A program made the translations under genes and the position numbers. Under the pieces are notes generated by a model. The model saw only the letters and a list, made by a program, of their open reading frames with translations, ran no database searches and was not told where the DNA came from. 56,767 bases of DNA, taken from NCBI GenBank assembly GCA_009841105.1, contig VXMM01000053.1, forward strand, positions 1-56,767, written 5' to 3'. Numbering within the stretch: the first letter of the stretch is position 1; each line of letters starts with the position of its first letter. Positions 16,754 through 25,505 of this stretch are shown piece by piece. This DNA is from Acidimicrobiia bacterium (lineage in GTDB: Bacteria > Actinomycetota > Acidimicrobiia > Spongiisociales > Spongiisociaceae).

Positions 16754-17497
16754 ATGCAACTGACGGTGTTGGGCGCCAACGGCACCTATCCGACCACCGG
16801 GCGTCCCGCCTCCGGTTACCTGGTTTCGGACGGCGAGACGAACCTCTGGATGGACGCCGGGCCCGGCACCTACCTGGCTCTGTGCAACGAGTTGGATCCG
16901 ATGGAGATCGATGCCGTGTTCCTCTCTCATCGGCACGCTGACCACTGTTCGGATTTCTTCGCTCTCTATCACGCGGCCGTCTACGGGCCGGGCCGCCGAG
17001 ACCGGATCCCGGTCGTCTGCCCGGAGGGCGTTGCCGAAGCGCTGGCGGTGTTCTTGCAGCACCCGGCGGCCCTGGACGCCACCTTCGAGTTCCTCACCGC
17101 GGGTGACGGCGACTCGATCCGGTTGGGATCGATGGATGTCTCGATGGTGAGGACCAACCATCCTCCGCCCACCCTGGCGCCGCGCGTGTCGGTGGGCGAC
17201 CGCTCGGTCACGTACACCGCCGACACCGGTCCGAGCGACGCGGTGGCCTCGCACGCGGCGGGATCAGACTTGCTGCTGGCCGACGCGACCATGACCGGCA
17301 CGAGGGGCCCCGGCTCCTATCCCCATCACATGACCGGCGCCGAAGCCGGAAGCATGGCTGCCAGGGCGGGCGTCAGGCGTCTCGTGCTGACCCACATCCC
17401 CGCCCACGAGGATCCCGGCCGGATCCTGGCAGAGGCGGAGGCCGAGTTCGATGGTCGCGTGGCGCTGGCCGTGTCCGGCGCGCGCATGACGGTATGA
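16754..17497 (+). CDS. Metallo-beta-lactamase-fold hydrolase (RNase Z-like)
   Basis: A 247-residue cytoplasmic metallo-hydrolase. The metal motif SHRHADHCSD (HxHxDH, about 57-66) is complete, with further ligands expected in TADTGPSD and LTHIPAHED. It lacks the RNase Z exosite arm, so it belongs to the general 'MBL fold' group seen next to rph/rdgB in actinobacteria; the substrate is unknown. A TACCCT box at 16741-16746 lies seven bases before the ATG at 16754. The GGAGG in between is too close to the ATG to act as a normal ribosome-binding site, so the mRNA may be leaderless. Confidence 0.88.
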   Translation: MQLTVLGANGTYPTTGRPASGYLVSDGETNLWMDAGPGTYLALCNELDPMEIDAVFLSHRHADHCSDFFALYHAAVYGPGRRDRIPVVCPEGVAEALAVFLQHPAALDATFEFLTAGDGDSIRLGSMDVSMVRTNHPPPTLAPRVSVGDRSVTYTADTGPSDAVASHAAGSDLLLADATMTGTRGPGSYPHHMTGAEAGSMAARAGVRRLVLTHIPAHEDPGRILAEAEAEFDGRVALAVSGARMTV

Positions 17498-17516
17498 CGA
17501 GTCGGGTGGTGCGCAT

Positions 17517-18227
17517 GTGAAACCGTCCAGGGAGAGACCCGCTGACGAGCTGAGGACGATCAGGATCACCCGCGGCTATACAGAGATGACGCCCGGCTCG
17601 GTGTTGATCGAGATGGGCCGTACGGTGGTGCTGGCCACCGCTTCCATCGCGGATACGGTGCCGCGCTGGATGCGGAACACCAACCGGGGATGGGTGAAGG
17701 CCGAATACGCCATGCTTCCGGGCTCCGGCGACCGGCGTATCTCGCGGGGTTCCTACACGTCAGGGCGTCCCAAGGAGATTTCCAGGCTGATCGGTCGTTC
17801 CCTCCGGTCGGTGGTAGCGCTGAACAAGATGGCCGACGCGATGGTCATAGTCGACTGCGACGTGATCCAGGCCGACGGAGGAACGCGAACGGCGGCGGTC
17901 AACGCCGGTTGGATCGCCCTTCACGACGCCTGTGAATGGGCGGTGGCCGAGGGGATGCTGGCAACCAACCCGGTGCTCGATCGGGTGGCCGCCATCTCGG
18001 TTGGTCTGGTGGGGGGTATGGCGCTGCTCGATCTGGAGTACCAGGACGACGTTGCGGCTTCGGTGGACCTGAACGTGGTCATGACCGGGCGCGGCCTGCT
18101 GGTGGAGGTCCAGGGCACCGCCGAGAAGCTCCCGTTCAGCCGGGCCGAGTTGGATGAGCTTTTGGACCTGGCCGCGGGGGGAATCTCCCGGATCGCAGAG
18201 CTCCAGGCCGAACTGGTGGCCGGGTGA
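17517..18227 (+). CDS. rph: Ribonuclease PH
   Basis: Phosphorolytic 3'-5' exoribonuclease that trims tRNA 3' ends. The 236 residues match the family: R-P-x-D-E-L-R near the start, GSVLIEMGRTVVLATAS, RGWVKAEYAMLPGSGDRRISR, RPKEISRLIGRSLR, VDCDVIQADGGTRTAA and DLNVVMTGRGLLVEVQGTAE. Start GTG 17517. The stop overlaps the start of rdgB (GTGA), the usual rph-rdgB pair. Confidence 0.97.
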   Translation: MKPSRERPADELRTIRITRGYTEMTPGSVLIEMGRTVVLATASIADTVPRWMRNTNRGWVKAEYAMLPGSGDRRISRGSYTSGRPKEISRLIGRSLRSVVALNKMADAMVIVDCDVIQADGGTRTAAVNAGWIALHDACEWAVAEGMLATNPVLDRVAAISVGLVGGMALLDLEYQDDVAASVDLNVVMTGRGLLVEVQGTAEKLPFSRAELDELLDLAAGGISRIAELQAELVAG

Positions 18228-18826
18228 TCCGTCCGGTCATCCACCGCGCGGTGGTGGCGTCCAAGAACCCGGACAAGATCACCGAACTCGAGACGTTGCT
18301 GGCCCGGCACGGGCTGGTCGGTGAGGTCGTCCGTGGGCTGGATTGGCCCGATGTGGTGGAGGACGCACCCACGCTGGAGGGAAACGCCCTTCTCAAAGCC
18401 CGCCAGGTGGCGCTCAGCACCGGCCTGCCCTCGATCGCCGACGACACCGGTCTGGAGGTGGATGCGCTGGGAGGAGCACCGGGAGTTCGCACGGCCCGGT
18501 ACTCGGGACCGGATGCCACCTACCAATCGAACGTGGATGCTCTGCTGGCGGCCCTTCAGGGCGTCGAGGACCGGGCCGCCCGTTTCCGAACCGTCGTGGT
18601 GGCAGTCCTTGCAGATGGCACCGAAGTTGTCGCGGAGGGCGAGTTGGTCGGGGACATCGCCTGGGCCTGCCGCGGATCAGCCGGATTCGGATACGACCCC
18701 GTCTTCGAAGTGGATGGCCGCACCCTGGCGGAAATGGAGCCACAGGAGAAGGACTTGATCAGCCACCGGGCTCGCGCCATCCAAGCGTTGGCCGATGCCC
18801 TGGCGGCGCGCACCGGTTCCGGCTAA
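18224..18826 (+). CDS. rdgB: dITP/XTP pyrophosphatase (RdgB/HAM1)
   Basis: House-cleaning enzyme that hydrolyses deaminated purine triphosphates. The 200-residue product contains VVASKNPDKITELETLL (about 7-23), TLEGNALLKARQVA, SIADDTGLEVDALGGAPGVRTARYSG, FGYDPVF and the C-terminal EKDLISHRARAIQAL. Start GTG 18224, translationally coupled to rph. The next feature downstream is the tRNA-Lys promoter. Confidence 0.97.
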   Translation: MIRPVIHRAVVASKNPDKITELETLLARHGLVGEVVRGLDWPDVVEDAPTLEGNALLKARQVALSTGLPSIADDTGLEVDALGGAPGVRTARYSGPDATYQSNVDALLAALQGVEDRAARFRTVVVAVLADGTEVVAEGELVGDIAWACRGSAGFGYDPVFEVDGRTLAEMEPQEKDLISHRARAIQALADALAARTGSG

Positions 18827-18845
18827 CCGGGCGGTCCACTAAACT
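18817..18845 (+). promoter_or_regulatory. Probable promoter of tRNA-Lys (and tRNA-Leu)
   Basis: TTCCGG (18817-18822) and TAAACT (18840-18845) are 17 bases apart; the -10 box ends seven bases before the first base of tRNA-Lys. The -35 half lies in the last codons of rdgB. Spacing and position are right for a stable-RNA promoter. Confidence 0.45.
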
Positions 18846-18852
18846 GCCCGGT

Positions 18853-18928
<76 letters not shown>

Positions 18929-18967
18929 CCCGGGACGGCTCCGCAGCGGTCGACAGCGTCCCTCGTC

Positions 18968-19049
18968 GCGGGTGTGGCGGAACGGTAGACGCGCCAGGTT
19001 TAGGTCCTGGTGGGCAATGCCCGTGGGGGTTCGAGTCCCTCCACCCGCA
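18968..19049 (+). tRNA. tRNA-Leu (TAG)
   Basis: Acceptor GCGGGTG (18968-18974) pairs with CACCCGC (19042-19048). Anticodon stem CCAGG-CCTGG encloses TTTAGGT, giving anticodon TAG. The long variable arm (TGGGCAATGCCCG) marks a class II tRNA. No CCA is encoded. It lies 41 bases after tRNA-Lys and is probably co-transcribed. Confidence 0.95.
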
Positions 19050-19115
19050 CGCCGACCCAACACCGTTGCACGCCGCGGTCCGATCGGTTCGTTCTGCGAG
19101 GGTGGGGATGAGGGT

Positions 19116-19245
19116 TTATCCGCCGGGGTGGGGTTGTTGGGGGTGGCATTTGTCGAGGAAGGTTTGGTAGGCGCGTTCCTGTTGCTGGAGGGGGTTGAGG
19201 TATCCGATGTTGGTGGGGTGCCGGTATCCGCCCCAGGTTCGGGGT
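19116..19245 (-). pseudogene. Possible remnant of a gene's 3' end
   Basis: On the minus strand this stretch reads as a protein-like C-terminus, including RTWGGYRHPTNIGYLNPL followed by QQQERAYQTFLDKCHPQQPH, then TAA at 19118-19116. The composition (Y, N, Q, K) differs from its GC-rich surroundings, and no start or upstream domain is left before the DUF885 gene. It could be the tail of a transposase or another decayed accessory gene; I cannot name it. The rest of 19050-19311 holds nothing I can support. Confidence 0.3.
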
Positions 19246-19311
19246 GGGAGAAGGCGGCGGCGGTGCGATAGAGGTGATGTCCCTCTCGGCAAAGGGAATG
19301 GCCGATGGCGG

Positions 19312-20973
19312 CTACCAGTTCCGGCTCAGCCACTCCCGGACCATCGACCGGAGCGTTCCCAGGGGCACGGATCCGTTGCCGAGGATGGTTCTGTGAAAGC
19401 TCCTGATGTCGAAGGCCTCGCCGAGCGCGGACTCGGACTCGGCACGTAGCGACTCGATTTCGAGCCGACCGAGCATGTAGGAGAGAGCTTGGCCGGGAGA
19501 GGCGATGTACCGGTCGACTTCCTCGGTGATTTCATGGAGCGACATGGGCGAGTGGTCGGCCAAGAAGTCGATAGCCCGGCGGCGGGACCATCCTAGGGCG
19601 TGGATTCCGGTGTCCACCACCAGTCGACCGGCCCGCAGCGAGTCGGCGGTGAGCATCCCCACCCGCTGCCAGTCATCCTCGTAGAGCCCCATCTCGTCAG
19701 CGAGGCGCTCGCTGTAAAGGCCCCATCCCTCACCGAAGGCGGGCAGGTAGGTGTTGCGATGGATGTCGTGGATGCCGGTGTTCTCGATGGCCAGCGCCAT
19801 CTGAAGGTGGTGTCCCGGTATGCCTTCGTGGTAGGCCACGGCGGGAATCTGGAAGGTTGTCCAGGCGCTCGGGTCGGCGACGTTGAAGAAGAACCGTCCC
19901 GGTCTGGCGCCGTCCGCAGTGGGTGGGTAATAGTACGCCATGGCCCCTAGGTCGATGGGGTCGGCCTGGCAGGCCGCCCGGGGAGTGGGAGAAAACCAGG
20001 CGTCCATGGCTGTGGAGGCCTTGTCGAGACAGCCGAGTGCGTCGGCCACCAGTTCCTCGGAGTCGGCGTACCGAAGCTGTGGATCATCGCGCAATCGCAC
20101 GTAGATCTCGCTGACTTCGTGGGTACCGAGCAGCGGTCCGGCCAACCGGCGGTACTCCTCTTCCAGCAGCCTGATCCTCTCCAGGCCCAGTTCGTGAATC
20201 GTCTCGGGTTCCGTGTCCAGGGTCGTGTGGCCCCTGACCATGTCGCGGTACACCGCGTCGCCTCCGGGGAGGTGGCAGAGTCCGGCCCGATCGGAGGGGC
20301 GTCCGGCGGGAAGGGTCACCTTCCGCAACACTTCCGCCAGGCGCGCCAGACCCGGACGCACCCCGGTCTCGATCATCTCGATCAACCCGGCCCGCCACCG
20401 CTCGGCCTCGCGGGAGTCCATCTCGGTGGGAGCTGCCTGGGTGGCGATCAGGTCCTCCGCGGCGGGTCGGGACAGGAGATCATCGAGCTTCTCGATGGTC
20501 TGGCGCACATGGCGGGCGAGGGGCGCGACCCCGGTGGCGGCGCCTTCCGCCAGACGGTCCGCCAGATGGTCGATCATCGCAGGAAAGGCTTCCAACTTGC
20601 GCAAGTACCGCAGGCCTTGGTCGGCGGTGACCAGAGGCTGCAGGCACAGCGCCGGAAGCAGGGTGCTGAGCAGGCCGGATTGGGCATTGGGCGCCTGCAG
20701 CTGCGGCCACCACACCCCGACGGTCGCATCCATGTAGGCGGCCGCAGCCACGGTCTCCGCCAATATCCGATCGGAAGGCTGTTGGTTGACAGCCTGGGAG
20801 GCCTCATCGGCGAACCGCAGATTCGCCTCCCTCGAAGCGGACCGTCCTTCGGCTGAGAGATCGTCCCACCGCTCCAGGTATCGCAACTCGCCACGGGCCA
20901 GGTTGGCGAAGTGCTGGTGTTCCAGCCGGAACCGCCAGTACTCCTCGGCCAGCTCGCGAGCAGGCGTGGTCAT
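19312..20973 (-). CDS. DUF885 family putative zinc metallopeptidase
   Basis: A 553-residue protein of the DUF885 family. The metallopeptidase-like motif AYHEGIPGHHLQ (HExxH variant, about residues 378-389) is followed by FGEGWGLYSERLADEMG (the downstream Glu), both diagnostic of the family. No signal peptide is seen, so it is probably cytoplasmic. Substrates are unknown; members are often annotated as M32-like or dipeptidyl carboxypeptidase-like. ATG 20973 lies 46 bases after the amidotransferase gene on the same strand, so the two probably share a transcript. Confidence 0.88.
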   Translation of the reverse strand: MTTPARELAEEYWRFRLEHQHFANLARGELRYLERWDDLSAEGRSASREANLRFADEASQAVNQQPSDRILAETVAAAAYMDATVGVWWPQLQAPNAQSGLLSTLLPALCLQPLVTADQGLRYLRKLEAFPAMIDHLADRLAEGAATGVAPLARHVRQTIEKLDDLLSRPAAEDLIATQAAPTEMDSREAERWRAGLIEMIETGVRPGLARLAEVLRKVTLPAGRPSDRAGLCHLPGGDAVYRDMVRGHTTLDTEPETIHELGLERIRLLEEEYRRLAGPLLGTHEVSEIYVRLRDDPQLRYADSEELVADALGCLDKASTAMDAWFSPTPRAACQADPIDLGAMAYYYPPTADGARPGRFFFNVADPSAWTTFQIPAVAYHEGIPGHHLQMALAIENTGIHDIHRNTYLPAFGEGWGLYSERLADEMGLYEDDWQRVGMLTADSLRAGRLVVDTGIHALGWSRRRAIDFLADHSPMSLHEITEEVDRYIASPGQALSYMLGRLEIESLRAESESALGEAFDIRSFHRTILGNGSVPLGTLRSMVREWLSRNW

Positions 20974-21019
20974 GGGATCGAGAAGTCCCGGTGCCGGGTG
21001 ATCCGGGGGTGGCCGGCCA

Positions 21020-21766
21020 TCAGGATCGCGACCCGGGCAGGTGTTGGGCGGCGCGCATGAAGTTTGAGTACAGCATCCGGGCGTTGGTTTCGAAGTCCGT
21101 CATGTGGCATCGGGCGTCGGCGGCCAGCGTCTCGACCGCGCGGGGACCGAGAAGGGTCTCCAGAGCGGTGCGGTAGGCGTCGACCGCAGCCCAGTTGCAT
21201 ACCGTGTCCTCCTCCACCTCCACGTGGTACTGCATCGACCAGGCCCGTGGACCCACCCGCATGGCCTGTACCCGGCAGTCTGGAGAACTCGCCAGGACCA
21301 CCGCGCCGTCGGGTGGCTGGGCCACCCGCACGGAATGCCACTGCAAAACGACCTGGCTCTCGGCCACCTGAAGGAAGATGGGATCCGCCCGGCCCTCGTC
21401 CGTCAAGTCCACCCTGGACACTCCGATCTCGGGCGGTCGTTGAGGTCCGCAGGTGCCGCCGAGAGCGTCCGCCAGCAGCTGGTGCCCCAGGCACAGACCC
21501 AGGAAGGGTCGTTCCATCTCTCGCACCCACTTTCGGATGGCCCGTTTCTCCTCAACCAGCCAGGGATGCTCCTCCACATCCCACACATCCATGGGACCGC
21601 CCATCACCCAAAGGACGTCGTATCCTTCCAAGGGCGGGATCGGATCGCCCTTGTCGAGTTCGACCGCGGTCCAGTCGATGCCGTCCTCGCGAAGAAAGTC
21701 GCGCAGGCGGCCGGGATGTTCGCAATCGATGTGCTGGAAGACGAGCAGTCGCACGAACCGGGTCAA
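21020..21766 (-). CDS. Class I glutamine amidotransferase (GMP-synthase-like domain)
   Basis: A stand-alone glutaminase-type domain of 248 residues. The nucleophile elbow is FLGLCLGHQLLADALGG (Cys about residue 92), the oxyanion region VMGGPMDVWD precedes it, and the catalytic histidine is in MQYHVEVE with the following acidic residue. Such proteins release ammonia from glutamine or cleave gamma-glutamyl compounds; without a synthase domain the partner is unknown. Start: TTG at 21766 or GTG at 21754 (giving MRLLVFQHIDCEHPG); no clear ribosome-binding site decides between them. Confidence 0.85.
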   Translation of the reverse strand: MTRFVRLLVFQHIDCEHPGRLRDFLREDGIDWTAVELDKGDPIPPLEGYDVLWVMGGPMDVWDVEEHPWLVEEKRAIRKWVREMERPFLGLCLGHQLLADALGGTCGPQRPPEIGVSRVDLTDEGRADPIFLQVAESQVVLQWHSVRVAQPPDGAVVLASSPDCRVQAMRVGPRAWSMQYHVEVEEDTVCNWAAVDAYRTALETLLGPRAVETLAADARCHMTDFETNARMLYSNFMRAAQHLPGSRS

Positions 21767-21840
21767 AACCTAGCCGGTTTGTAGGTCCTTCTAGGCTCCA
21801 AGTCCTTCCCTCTCCGCCGACGGCGCCGGATTGTTGCGAC

Positions 21841-23511
21841 CTACTGGAACGACACAAACACCGGCACCGGGGTCAGCTCAAGTACCTGATCCGGTGTGGC
21901 GGTGGGGGAGTCCTCGTCGTAGAAATTCTTCCAGCCCCACCAGAACCGATCCGCGTCGGGCTCGAGAGTCAGGGCGTTCCAGGTGGTGTACTTGGATCCG
22001 AGGGATCCCTGCCCGTCCATCTGGATCAACACCGCCAGTTCGGGCGGCGTCTCGATAAGGCTGCGGTTGGTGATCATGGAGAACCGGAACTGGTGGACGA
22101 TTAAGAGCTTCTGGGGGAGTGCTTCCTCGCGGACGATTGCCGAAAGCCATTCGACCACCCGGTTGATCTCCGCCGCGTCGACCGTACCTATCTGGCGCAG
22201 ATGGACCTGATCGGGCTTGAGCCTCCACTCCGGGTCGAGGGCCAGGCCAACATGGGGCAGGCGAAGGAACTCCTCGTATATCTTCGCCTGAGTCAGGAAG
22301 TCGGTGCGTCCCGGCTGCAGGTCTAGGACCACGTAGACGTCGTTGGCGGCTGCGATCTCGATCCACGGCCGTATCACATCCCGGGCCGTTTCGGACGAGT
22401 AGTCGCCGTCCCGGCCGGCCCCAGCCGACGCGACGGTAGCGATGATCTCGAGGGTAGGAACCACGATCGAGCCGTCCGCCCCGTAGCCCTCCATGATCGA
22501 CCGGAGACGCTCGACTCCTTCCTCGGGGCCTTGCTCGCCCAGCACTCCGAGGGCGGACGTGACCGGATGGCCGTATATGGCCACCAGGCGGCGCCCGTCG
22601 CCCTGTCCGAACATGAGCAGGCCGCCCCCGGGGATCTCGTCGTTCCGCCGGACCACTTCCAGTTGCCAGGCTATGTCGTCCTCGAAGTCCGACAGCAGGT
22701 CCACCCTGGTAGCACCGGCAATCATCTCCCGCGCATAGGCTGGAACGGCTCGGATGTCCCCCTCTACGGCGACAACGCCGACCCCGATCTGGATGCCGAG
22801 GGCCATAAGCGAGGAGGGCGTCTTGGCCGGGTCCACCAGCCAGACGACGTCAGGAGTCCTCCCGTCGGACGGGACTTCAGCCTCCCAATCAACCGCCACC
22901 GGCTCGACGGTGAATCCGGTGAGCGCGTCGCCAAGCGTCCGCTCGTAGAATCCGGCGGCCACGATCCGTTCCGGCGCCAGCCGCCGAAGCTCGGTTAGCA
23001 ACCGATCATCGAACCATCCTCCGACTAGGAGCAGAGGCCCTCGTATGCCCCTTGCCGACATGGTGGCTATCGCCGGCGGATTGGTGGCGAAAGCCAGACC
23101 TACTTCGTGAGCACATGTAAAGGCGGCCTGCGAGATCTCTACGCTGGCTGGACCGGGCGCGGCCTCGGTGAGGCGGAAGTCCTCCGGGATACGAGGTGAG
23201 CAGTCCCTCTCCTCCGGGACCGGTGTGGAGGCAGGCGGGGAGGAAACCTCTTCGGATCGACTCTCCGCCTCGGTTACGTGACCGGTGTCGGGGGAGGCCG
23301 TATCTGCGGCGAGTTCCCCGGCGGAGGCTGCCGGATCGGCTCGTGAGGCGTCTTCGGCAGTGCCTGACGGCGCGGCTTGATCGGTCGGCTCTCCCTCCGA
23401 TGACCAGAGTAAGGCGATGGCAGTCAGGATGGCGAGTACCGCTACCAGGGCTGCAATGAAACGGAGAACCCGGTTCCCACGTGTGGTCGTAGGGTTAGAA
23501 TCTGTGCTCAA
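21841..23511 (-). CDS. Exported protein of unknown function, possible CWB2-like plus TIM-barrel-like regions
   Basis: I do not recognise a characterised family. The 556-residue product has an N-terminal membrane or signal segment (VLRFIAALVAVLAILTAIALLW, about 15-36), then a low-complexity Ala/Ser/Glu/Pro linker (about 37-100). Next comes a region with an ISQAAFTCAHEV..GPLLLVGGWFDDRLLTELRRL pattern, loosely similar to cell-wall-binding repeat 2. The C-terminal half (about 260-556) carries VAIYGHP..ALGVLGEQG, VPTLEIIATVASAGAGRDGDYS and VYVVLDLQPGRTDF, suggesting an alpha/beta barrel facing outside. The start is TTG 23511 with AGGAG seven bases upstream. It begins only 24 bases from the divergent tRNA-Pro. 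Confidence 0.7.
   Translation of the reverse strand: MSTDSNPTTTRGNRVLRFIAALVAVLAILTAIALLWSSEGEPTDQAAPSGTAEDASRADPAASAGELAADTASPDTGHVTEAESRSEEVSSPPASTPVPEERDCSPRIPEDFRLTEAAPGPASVEISQAAFTCAHEVGLAFATNPPAIATMSARGIRGPLLLVGGWFDDRLLTELRRLAPERIVAAGFYERTLGDALTGFTVEPVAVDWEAEVPSDGRTPDVVWLVDPAKTPSSLMALGIQIGVGVVAVEGDIRAVPAYAREMIAGATRVDLLSDFEDDIAWQLEVVRRNDEIPGGGLLMFGQGDGRRLVAIYGHPVTSALGVLGEQGPEEGVERLRSIMEGYGADGSIVVPTLEIIATVASAGAGRDGDYSSETARDVIRPWIEIAAANDVYVVLDLQPGRTDFLTQAKIYEEFLRLPHVGLALDPEWRLKPDQVHLRQIGTVDAAEINRVVEWLSAIVREEALPQKLLIVHQFRFSMITNRSLIETPPELAVLIQMDGQGSLGSKYTTWNALTLEPDADRFWWGWKNFYDEDSPTATPDQVLELTPVPVFVSFQ
23474..23501 (+). promoter_or_regulatory. Possible promoter of tRNA-Pro inside the opposing gene
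   Basis: TTCCCA (23474-23479) and TAGAAT (23496-23501) with a 16-base spacer lie on the plus strand within the first codons of the divergent unknown-function gene. Transcription would begin about 28 bases before tRNA-Pro. Confidence 0.35.
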
Positions 23512-23535
23512 CGAGCGCTCCTGAGGGTGCTCGAC

Positions 23536-23609
23536 CGGGCTGTGGCGCAGCTTGGCAGCGCGCCTGCTTTGGGAGCAGGAGGTCGTCGGTTCAAATCCGA
23601 CCAGCCCGA
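23536..23609 (+). tRNA. tRNA-Pro (TGG)
   Basis: Acceptor CGGGCTG (23536-23542) pairs with CAGCCCG (23602-23608). Anticodon stem CCTGC-GCAGG encloses TTTGGGA, giving TGG. T arm GTCGG-TTCAAAT-CCGAC. The first base C1 is consistent with bacterial tRNA-Pro. No CCA is encoded. Confidence 0.95.
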
Positions 23610-23746
23610 CCTGAGTCTCCCTATGGCAGGCCGCGCGAAGGCTAGCCGTTCGCTCCCCGTTTTCTGCGGACTGTCCGGCAGGGCGCGTCCCCGCCGGGTG
23701 AGATGGCATGGCCGCGCGAGCCGGGCATGTATTATGGGCAAGACTG

Positions 23747-23819
<73 letters not shown>

Positions 23820-23869
23820 GACGGATTGAGTCCTGGACCCGGCTGCCGCGGAGCGTAGGGCTGCGATCA

Positions 23870-23942
23870 GCCCCCGTAGCTCAGTGGACAGAGCAGGAGC
23901 CTTCTAAGCTCTTGGTCGGAGGTTCGAATCCTTCCGGGGGCG
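23870..23942 (+). tRNA. tRNA-Arg (TCT)
   Basis: Acceptor GCCCCCG (23870-23876) pairs with CGGGGGC (23935-23941), discriminator G. The anticodon loop CTTCTAA gives TCT, reading AGA/AGG. D and T arms (GGAGG-TTCGAAT-CCTTC) are normal. No CCA is encoded. Confidence 0.95.
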
Positions 23943-23979
23943 CGCCACGACGGGTACTGATCCGAATATGGTGGGTCCG

Positions 23980-24008
23980 AAAAAAAAGAGCCGGGCGTGG
24001 CGCCCGGC
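23980..24008 (-). terminator. Rho-independent terminator reading leftwards
   Basis: The hairpin GCCGGGCG (23990-23997), loop TGG, CGCCCGGC (24001-24008) has an 8-bp GC-rich stem. On the minus strand it is followed by T8 (the A-run 23980-23987), so it is a strong terminator for leftward transcription. No minus-strand gene lies immediately upstream; the next features on either side are plus-strand tRNAs. It may block antisense transcription of the tRNA cluster. Confidence 0.75.
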
Positions 24009-24013
24009 GCATG

Positions 24014-24088
24014 GTGGCCGTAGCTCAGCTTGGTTAGAGCGCCTGGTTGTGGTCCAGGAGGTCGGGGGTTCGAATCCCCTCGGTCACC
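24014..24088 (+). tRNA. tRNA-His (GTG)
   Basis: Acceptor GTGGCCG (24014-24020) pairs with CGGTCAC (24081-24087), discriminator C at 24088. A G at 24013 can pair with C73 as the histidine-specific G-1. Anticodon stem CCTGG-CCAGG encloses TTGTGGT, giving GTG. It lies 47 bases before trigger factor. Confidence 0.95.
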
Positions 24089-24135
24089 CTGGTGCTGAGT
24101 CGCTCGACCGCGCCTAACCGACCATTGGGAGTTTC

Positions 24136-25497
24136 GTGTCATTCACCGTCGCCGAAGTGAGCGACTTCGAGCGCCGTATCACCCTTCTGCTGGACAGCAG
24201 CCGCCTCGACGCGGCCGAATCCCGCGCCGCCCGGAGGCTGGCTCGGGACATCCATGTGAACGGTTTCCGCCGAGGCAAAGCGCCCCGCCGCATGGTGGAG
24301 CGGGTGGTCGGCAAGGAGCGGGTCCGCCACGAAGCCATCGAGGACCTGCTCACGGACCGTCTTCCCGGTGTATGGGAAGGCACCGGCCTGGAGCCGGCGG
24401 TACCGCCGGCGGTGGATGGCATCAGGGAGGTCACCGACGGTGTCGAGGTGGACCTCTTCGTGAGCCTCTGGCCTACGCTGACGATCCCGCCCGTGTATGA
24501 GGGACGGATGGTGGAACTCGAAGCCCCCGAGGAGGTGGGCGAGGAAGCCGTCGAGCGATACGTGGATCTCTACAGGGACCAGTTTGCCGCGCTGGAGACC
24601 GTGGAGCGATCCTGCCGCGCGGGTGACTACATAGCCATCGACCTCAGCACCACTCATGAAGGGCAGCCCCTGGAGACACCCTCGGCCACCGGATTTCTGT
24701 ACGAATTGGGCGTCGATGCGCCTATGGAGGGCTTGACCGACCATCTGCTGGGCTCCGAGGCCGGCGCGGTGGTCGAGTTCGAGGCGCCGCTGCGTGTTGC
24801 CGTCGGTGATCTGGCCGAAGGAACCGTGATCGGGGTGCGCGTCGTCGTCGAGGAGGTCCGGGAGAAGCTCCTTCCGGACTTGGACGATGAGTGGGTGTCT
24901 GACTTCACCGACTTCGACAGCGTGATCGAACTGCGGGAACAGGTGTTCAAGGAACTGGAGGGAGAGCGTCTCGAGGCTTTGCGAAGCCAGTTGCGCGGTG
25001 TGCTCCTGTCGGAACTTGCCGAGGAGACGGGGCTCGACATACCGCAAGCCGTGGTCGATGCTTCCGCGATGCGGATGGTGGAGGACCTCCGCGGCCGCCT
25101 CGATGAGCAGGGGTCGACGGTCGAGGATTACCTGGAGGCGACGGGGCAGGACATCGAGGCCCTATTCGGACAGTTCCGTGAACGAGCCACCGCGCAGATA
25201 CAGGTGGGAGCGGTGCTGGATTCGGTTGCCGAGCACGCCGGAATCGAGGTCAGTCACGAGGAACTTCTCGATGCCTACCAGGCTGTCGCCTCGCGAACGG
25301 ATCAGTCGGCAGAGAGCATCGCCGAGGAGATGGCGGGCAGTGCTCTAGAAAGTGGCGTGCGCGGTGATATCCTGCGGACCCGGGCACTGGACGCTCTTAT
25401 GAGAGGTGTGGTGGCTAAGGACGGTGATGGAGCTGTGATAGACCTCCGGCTCGATCCGCCCGATACCCCGGAGATCGTCAAAGCCGAGATCGAGTGA
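24136..25497 (+). CDS. tig: Trigger factor (ribosome-associated chaperone)
   Basis: Ribosome-docked folding helper and peptidyl-prolyl isomerase. The 453 residues include the ribosome-binding signature [13 protein letters not shown] (about 39-51), the FKBP-like domain (about 160-245: [31 protein letters not shown]) and a long helical C-terminal chaperone domain. Start GTG 24136 with TTGGGAG seven bases upstream. The stop overlaps the possible earlier clpP start; tig-clpP-clpX is the classical folding and proteolysis operon. Confidence 0.95.
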   Translation: MSFTVAEVSDFERRITLLLDSSRLDAAESRAARRLARDIHVNGFRRGKAPRRMVERVVGKERVRHEAIEDLLTDRLPGVWEGTGLEPAVPPAVDGIREVTDGVEVDLFVSLWPTLTIPPVYEGRMVELEAPEEVGEEAVERYVDLYRDQFAALETVERSCRAGDYIAIDLSTTHEGQPLETPSATGFLYELGVDAPMEGLTDHLLGSEAGAVVEFEAPLRVAVGDLAEGTVIGVRVVVEEVREKLLPDLDDEWVSDFTDFDSVIELREQVFKELEGERLEALRSQLRGVLLSELAEETGLDIPQAVVDASAMRMVEDLRGRLDEQGSTVEDYLEATGQDIEALFGQFRERATAQIQVGAVLDSVAEHAGIEVSHEELLDAYQAVASRTDQSAESIAEEMAGSALESGVRGDILRTRALDALMRGVVAKDGDGAVIDLRLDPPDTPEIVKAEIE

Positions 25498-25505
25498 GGA
25501 GAGCA

